Of a stretch of DNA of 27,442 nt, positions 24,452-27,442 are shown piece after piece. The translations under genes were made by a program, and so were the position numbers. How positions within the stretch are numbered: the stretch's first letter is position 1; every line of letters begins with the position of its first letter. The notes under the pieces are model-generated. The model made no database searches, was not told the origin of the DNA, and saw only the letters and a list, made by a program, of their open reading frames with translations. The DNA is from DASSTY01 sp035760645 (lineage in GTDB: Bacteria > Gemmatimonadota > Gemmatimonadetes > Gemmatimonadales > GWC2-71-9): the NCBI GenBank assembly GCA_035760645.1, contig DASTSO010000066.1:1-27442 (forward strand), given 5' to 3'.

Positions 24452-24766
24452 ATGCCCGACCGCCCCTTCACCGCCCACCGCCTTCCCGAGGAGCTCGCCG
24501 AGGTGCGCCGGCTCCTCGACGCGCTCGCGACGAGCCTCGCGGCGCGCGCCGCCGCGCGTCCCCGCGACCTCCTCGCCGCCGCCTGGCCCGCGCCGCTCGC
24601 CACGGTCGGCGAGTGGGAAGGGGTCTGGGAGGCGCTGCGCAACGTCGGCGGGCTCGGCCCCGCCGCGCTCACCCCCGACGAGCGCGCAGCGCACGCCGAG
24701 GCGCTGCGGCTCGTCGAGCGCGCGCTGCGGCGGCAGATGAACGACGACCGCGCGCAGCACCCGTGA
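24452..24766 (+). CDS. Small hypothetical protein between mutS and a methyltransferase
   Basis: 104 aa, not recognised. It is mostly predicted helix and rich in Ala, Arg, Leu and Glu, with a Pro/Trp-containing centre (AAAWPAPLATVGEWEGVWEALRNVGGLGPAAL), no Cys and no membrane segment. The ATG at 24452 comes 19 bases after the mutS stop without a clear Shine-Dalgarno. The stop overlaps the methyltransferase GTG (GTGA). That coupling, and third-position GC bias like that of its neighbours, support a real gene, but no function can be proposed. Confidence 0.65.
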   Translation: MPDRPFTAHRLPEELAEVRRLLDALATSLAARAAARPRDLLAAAWPAPLATVGEWEGVWEALRNVGGLGPAALTPDERAAHAEALRLVERALRRQMNDDRAQHP

Positions 24767-25380
24767 CGCGCGCCGGGGTGCGCGCGGAGTACGCCGCGCT
24801 CGCCTCCGTCTACGAGCGGCGCTGGGCCGCCTACGTCGCCCGCACCACCGCGCGCACGCTCGCCCGGCTCGCGCTCCGGCCCGGCGAGCGGCTCCTCGAC
24901 GTCGGCTGCGGCACCGGCGCCCTGCTGCGCGCCGCCGCGCGGCAGGCGCCCGCCGCCCGCCTCGCCGGCGCCGATCTCTCCGACGCGATGCTGCGCGAGG
25001 CGCGCGCCCTCGCCACCCCCGCGGCGCTGGTCGCGGCCGACGCGGCGGCGCTCCCCGTCGCCACGGGCGGCCTGGACGTCGTCGCGAGCGCGAGCGCGCT
25101 CCACTACTGGACCGCGCCCGACGCCTCGCTCGGCGAGCTCGCCCGCGTCCTCCGCCCCGGCGGCCGCCTCGTCCTCACCGACTGGTGCGCCGACTTCCGG
25201 AGCAGCCGGCTCGCCGGCCGCTGGCTGCGGCTGACCCGCCGCCCCCATCACCGCATCTACGGCAGCCGCGAGCTCGCCCGCCGGCTCGCGGCGGCGGGCT
25301 TCCGCGTCACACGCCTCGAGCGCTACCGGGTCGGCTGGCTCTGGGGGATGATGACGGTGAGCGCGGAGCGCGCGGCGTGA
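24763..25380 (+). CDS. Class I SAM-dependent methyltransferase (UbiE/Methyltransf_11 type)
   Basis: 205 aa. The SAM-binding motif I is LLDVGCGTGALLRAAARQ (44-61), motif II has GADLSDAMLREARA (acidic D for the SAM ribose), then LVAADAAALPVATGGLDVVASASALHYW (motifs for the 'D-A-x-x-L-P' segment), and ELARVLRPGGRLVLTDW. This is the pattern of small-molecule methyltransferases; the substrate is not predictable from the sequence. GTG start overlapping the previous stop. The C-terminus is normal, and tandem repeats begin immediately after the TGA. Confidence 0.9.
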   Translation: MTRAGVRAEYAALASVYERRWAAYVARTTARTLARLALRPGERLLDVGCGTGALLRAAARQAPAARLAGADLSDAMLREARALATPAALVAADAAALPVATGGLDVVASASALHYWTAPDASLGELARVLRPGGRLVLTDWCADFRSSRLAGRWLRLTRRPHHRIYGSRELARRLAAAGFRVTRLERYRVGWLWGMMTVSAERAA

Positions 25381-25590
25381 GTCGGCGGCTGCGCGTCGGC
25401 GGCTGCGCGTCGGCGGCTGAAGCGCGAGTCGGCGGCTGAAGCGCGAGTCGGCGGCTGAAGCCGCCACTCGGCCTGAGGCCCCTGAAGGGCCCTGTGCGGG
25501 CGCGGGGCTCCGCTGCGAGAACTCGGGCGCCGGAGAGCGCACGGCGCGCCGCTGCCTCGGAGAGCCCTTCAGGGCTCTCAGGCCGAGTGG
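25381..25590. repeat. Repeat mosaic: GTCGGCGGCTG tandem units and CTGAAG/CTTCAG-centred palindromes
   Basis: Starts directly after the methyltransferase stop. Two 14-mers GTCGGCGGCTGCGC (25381-25408) are followed by two identical 19-mers (25409-25446), then a fifth unit that closes as the palindrome GGCGGCT-GA-AGCCGCC (25450-25465). A perfect 14-bp inverted repeat joins 25464-25477 to 25577-25590. Palindromes AGAGCCCT-TC-AGGGCTCT (25561-25578) and GGCCCCT-TC-AGGGGCC (25589-25604), and an imperfect one at 25477-25491, share the same CTGAAG/CTTCAG centre. The middle (25494-25560) shows nothing recognisable. No gene is supported in 25381-25712. Confidence 0.85.
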
Positions 25591-25600
25591 CCCCTTCAGG

Positions 25601-25692
25601 GGCCGACCGGCAGGAGCCGACCGGCAGGGGCCGACCGGCAGGGGCCGACCGGCAGGGGCCGACCGGCAGGGGCCGACCGGCAGGGGCCGACC
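25601..25692. repeat. 14-bp tandem repeat, six full copies plus a partial
   Basis: Unit GGCCGACCGGCAGG repeats without spacers from 25601 to 25684, the second unit having one G-to-A change, then an eight-base partial. Each unit contains the small palindrome GCCG-AC-CGGC. It ends nine bases before the -10 element of the next gene, so copy number could affect that promoter. Confidence 0.92.
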
Positions 25693-25700
25693 CGCGCTCT

Positions 25701-25706
25701 TATCTT
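25701..25706 (+). promoter_or_regulatory. Putative leaderless -10 element (TATCTT)
   Basis: TATCTT at -12 to -7 from the ATG at 25713, no Shine-Dalgarno. The 14-bp tandem repeat occupies the place where a -35 region would be. Confidence 0.5.
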
Positions 25707-25712
25707 TCCCCC

Positions 25713-26102
25713 ATGACCTCACCCGAACGCCCCCGCGCCCTCACGCTCGGCGCGCTCGTCCTCGGCTGGGCGGGCCTCACCGCCCTGGCGCTCGCCGTCG
25801 CGGTGCTCACGATCCCCGAGTTCGGGCGCGCCGCCTGGCTGCTCGCCGCCGTCGGCCTGTGGTTCGGGCTCAGCGCCATCGCGAGCGCCGTCGGCCTGTG
25901 GCGCCGGCGGCGCTGGGCGCGCCTCACCCTCGAGGCGTGGCGCGTCGGCGCCTTCCTCGCGGCGGTCACCCCGACGCTGCTCTTCACCACCGCGGGCTAC
26001 CCGATGCCGGCGTGGCAGCCGCCGCTCATCGCGGTGCTCGCCTTCGTCGTCGCCTCGTTCGTCGTCACGAAGCTGCGGCGGCTGCTGCCGCCGGCGGCCT
26101 GA
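25713..26102 (+). CDS. Small integral membrane protein, four predicted helices
   Basis: 129 aa. Hydrophobic segments at ~11-33 (LGALVLGWAGLTALALAVAVL), ~39-62 (AAWLLAAVGLWFGLSAIASAVG), ~74-93 (AWRVGAFLAAVTPTLLFTTA) and ~101-120 (QPPLIAVLAFVVASFVVTKL), with an Arg-rich cytoplasmic loop GLWRRRRWARLT between helices 2 and 3. No family recognised. The ATG at 25713 is chosen because it places the TATCTT element at the leaderless spacing and removes a repeat-encoded upstream extension. Followed after 24 bases by the DUF1272 gene. Confidence 0.75.
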   Translation: MTSPERPRALTLGALVLGWAGLTALALAVAVLTIPEFGRAAWLLAAVGLWFGLSAIASAVGLWRRRRWARLTLEAWRVGAFLAAVTPTLLFTTAGYPMPAWQPPLIAVLAFVVASFVVTKLRRLLPPAA

Positions 26103-26126
26103 GCAGGCACTCCGGAGGAATCGATC

Positions 26127-26318
26127 ATGGCGCTCGAGATGCGCACGGAATGCGAGCGGTGCCACACGGCGCTCCCGCCCGAGGGCACGGCGTACATCTG
26201 CAGCTACGAATGCACCTTCTGCGCGCCGTGCACCGCCGCGATGGAGCAGACCTGCCCCAACTGCGGCGGCGAGCTCGTGCTGCGGCCGACGCGGCGCCCG
26301 AAGGCCGGCGCGGCCTAG
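26127..26318 (+). CDS. DUF1272 zinc-ribbon protein
   Basis: 63 aa. MALEMRTECERCHTALPPEG at the start, then YICSYECTFC and CPNCGGEL: four CxxC or CxxxC clusters (CERC, CSYEC, CAPC, CPNC) that should bind zinc. This is the complete pattern of DUF1272, a short bacterial family without assigned function. An excellent GGAGGAA lies about seven bases upstream of the ATG. Its TAG stop overlaps the stop of the convergent mrpG in the tetranucleotide CTAG. Confidence 0.93.
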   Translation: MALEMRTECERCHTALPPEGTAYICSYECTFCAPCTAAMEQTCPNCGGELVLRPTRRPKAGAA

Positions 26319-26683
26319 GCGCCCGCCTCCTCCGCTCCCCCCGGCTCCTCCCCCTCCCGCTCCAGCACCCCCGCGAGCGGATCCCCGCGCTCGAGCCCCT
26401 CGACCGGCGCGCCCGAGCGATAGGCGGCGCGCGCCAGCAGCTGCGAGGCGACCGACAGCGTCAGCAGCATGAACCCGATCGTGAGCCCGCCCGTCAGCGG
26501 CCGCGCCGCGCCGCCGGCGACGAGCACGCCCAGCACGACGAGGCTCGCGCCGATGCCGCCCGCCTTCGTCGCGGCGTGCATCCGCTGGAACACGTCGGGC
26601 AGCCGCGCGACGCCCAGGCTCGCGATCGCGATGAACGCCGTCCCGCTCGCGAGCAGGAGGACGGCGAGCGCCGCCCGGATCAC
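26315..26683 (-). CDS. mnhG: Na+/H+ antiporter subunit G (MrpG/MnhG)
   Basis: 122 aa. Three hydrophobic helices, with the family's conserved ASLGVARLPDVFQRMHAATKAGGIGASLVVLG after the first. The GTG at 26683 overlaps the mrpF stop. The extra C-terminal ~35 residues are Glu/Gly-rich and cytoplasmic. Subunit of the multisubunit cation/proton antiporter that exports Na+ in exchange for protons and supports pH and salt tolerance. Convergent with the DUF1272 gene, sharing CTAG. Confidence 0.92.
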   Translation of the reverse strand: MIRAALAVLLLASGTAFIAIASLGVARLPDVFQRMHAATKAGGIGASLVVLGVLVAGGAARPLTGGLTIGFMLLTLSVASQLLARAAYRSGAPVEGLERGDPLAGVLEREGEEPGGAEEAGA

Positions 26684-26997
26684 CGCCCGCCTCCCCGGTC
26701 CTGCCGCCGCTCGGCGCGCCGGCCGTCGCGCCGGCGCTCGAGGAACGCCGCGAACGCGCAGGTCGAGGCGAAGTTGATCAGCGCCACGCCGAGGGCGACG
26801 TCGAGGAACGCGCCCCGGCCGGTCGCCAACGCCGTCAGCGCCGCGAGCGCGACCACGACGGCCGTGAGCATGTCGAGCGCGACGAACCGGTCGGCGTAGC
26901 CCGGCCCCCGGAGCATCCGCCAGGCCGCGAGCGCCAGCGCGAGCGCGAGCACCGCGCCGAGCCACGGCGCCACGGCCGCGGGATCGAGGAGCGTCAT
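26680..26997 (-). CDS. mnhF: Na+/H+ antiporter subunit F (MrpF/MnhF)
   Basis: 105 aa. Three transmembrane helices with the MrpF block RMLRGPGYADRFVALDMLTAVVVALAAL and LDVALGVALINFASTCAFAAFLERR. The Arg-rich tail (~88-105) is cytoplasmic. The ATG at 26997 overlaps the stop of mrpE (ATGA). Confidence 0.92.
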   Translation of the reverse strand: MTLLDPAAVAPWLGAVLALALALAAWRMLRGPGYADRFVALDMLTAVVVALAALTALATGRGAFLDVALGVALINFASTCAFAAFLERRRDGRRAERRQDRGGGR

Positions 26998-27335
26998 TCG
27001 CCACCCTCCAGCTCGAGGATCCGCCGCTCGTAGAGCGCCTTGATCCCCGCGGCGCGCGCCGCGCGGTCCGGCGCGTCGAGGAAGTGGACGTAGAGCGTGC
27101 GCCGGTCGTCGGCGACGTGCAGGCAGGTCGAGCCCGGCGTGAGCGACACGAGGTAGGCGAAGAGCGCCACGCCCCACTCCGTGCGCGCGTCCACCGGCAC
27201 CGCCACGATCGCCGGCCGATGCCCCCGGTGCGGCGCGAGGACGATCCGCGCCACGGCGAGCGACGAGGCGACGAGGTCGTAGACGAAGGTGCCGACGAGC
27301 GACACCGCGGCCCCCAGCCGCCGGGCGGCGCTCAT
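26994..27335 (-). CDS. mnhE: Na+/H+ antiporter subunit E (MrpE/MnhE), short form
   Basis: 113 aa. One hydrophobic segment (~8-32), then the MrpE core: VARIVLAPHRGHRPAIVAVPVDARTEWGVALFAYLVSLTPGSTCLHVADDRRTLYVHFLD (conserved R-P-x-I-V-x-V-P, L-x-x-L-T-P-G-T/S and L-Y-V-H). MrpE is usually about 160 aa with two extra N-terminal helices, which are missing here. The reading frame upstream of 27335 is occupied by the end of mrpD in another frame, so the short form is real unless the sequence has an error. Start overlaps the mrpD stop. Confidence 0.88.
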   Translation of the reverse strand: MSAARRLGAAVSLVGTFVYDLVASSLAVARIVLAPHRGHRPAIVAVPVDARTEWGVALFAYLVSLTPGSTCLHVADDRRTLYVHFLDAPDRAARAAGIKALYERRILELEGGE

Positions 27336-27442
27336 GGCGCCCCGCCCGGCAGGAGCTGCCCCGCGGCGGCGCGCGCCAGGCGCACGGCCGGCTCGACGGC
27401 GAGCCCCAGGCCCAGGGTGCACGCCGCGAGGAGCGTGACGGC
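27332..27442 (-). CDS. mnhD: C-terminal end of Na+/H+ antiporter subunit D (MrpD/MnhD), cut by window edge
   Basis: 36 codons plus TGA are open to the right edge: a hydrophobic stretch AVTLLAACTLGLGL, then AVEPAVRLARAAAGQLLPG. MrpD proteins end in a last helix followed by 'A/VEP-hydrophobic-x-x-A-x-x-A-A-x-x-L' like this, and the gene order D-E-F-G is the standard mrp order. The stop overlaps the mrpE start as ATGA. The identity rests mainly on context. Confidence 0.7.
   Translation of the reverse strand, partial: AVTLLAACTLGLGLAVEPAVRLARAAAGQLLPGGAP

Noticed and set aside
25601..25692. CRISPR array
   Set aside because: Units of 14 bp are directly adjacent with no unique spacers, and no cas gene is near.
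21739..25722. A very long open frame on the minus strand across mutS and neighbours (over 1300 codons)
   Set aside because: Arg/Ala/Glu-rich antisense shadow produced by GC-rich codon third positions; mutS on the plus strand has every family motif.

Overview
Composition is very GC-rich throughout (roughly three quarters G+C by eye). Together with genes such as a DUF2911 lipoprotein-like secreted protein, paired M16B peptidases, many signal peptides ending in A-A-Q and a DUF1272 protein, this suggests a soil-type Gemmatimonadota bacterium. That assignment is inference from gene content and style; no marker rRNA is present. The window is chromosomal housekeeping and accessory DNA: no integrase, transposase, phage gene or CRISPR array was seen.

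Layout, left to right. (1) 1-2400, minus strand: an AraC-type regulator, a small antibiotic-biosynthesis-monooxygenase-fold protein, an arginase-fold protein and the start of a further gene, the last three joined by ATGA overlaps. (2) 2486-2647, minus: tRNA-Phe(GAA) with its own promoter and terminator-like hairpin. (3) 2665-4544, minus: a secreted serine beta-lactamase-fold hydrolase, and a small secreted Lys/Arg-rich protein with a near-perfect sigma-54 promoter. (4) 4819-7987, minus: a histidine kinase and NtrC-family response regulator pair. A palindrome ahead of the kinase recurs upstream of the sigma-54 promoter, so the kinase/regulator pair and the small basic protein look like one signalling circuit. 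(5) 8263-14092, plus: DUF2911 secreted protein, upp, a beta-CASP metallo-beta-lactamase nuclease, a Rieske/FAD reductase and a YdcF-type membrane protein. (6) 14202-14374: a non-coding stretch with a 14-nt perfect complement to the 16S rRNA 3' end and a strong terminator. (7) 14445-19774, plus: M16 alpha/beta peptidase pair, Nudix ADP-sugar hydrolase, ClC chloride transporter. (8) 19824-25380, plus: holA, a TPR/SPOR secreted protein, mutS, an unknown small gene and a methyltransferase, all tightly packed or overlapping. (9) 25381-25692: dense short tandem and inverted repeats. (10) 25713-26318, plus: a four-helix membrane protein and a DUF1272 zinc-ribbon protein. (11) 26315-27442, minus: mrpD(partial)-E-F-G of a multisubunit Na+/H+ antiporter.

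Three genome-style features stand out. First, six genes have a TANNNT hexamer at exactly -12 to -7 from the start codon and no Shine-Dalgarno, which points to widespread leaderless transcription. Second, two sequence-unrelated families of inverted short tandem repeats (heptamer TAGGGNN, octamer GGCGGGAC) sit at or within a few bases of the stop codon of the upstream gene, G-rich arm first. In three of the four cases the repeat arm itself contains the stop codon. Third, all six predicted secreted proteins would be cut just before a glutamine.
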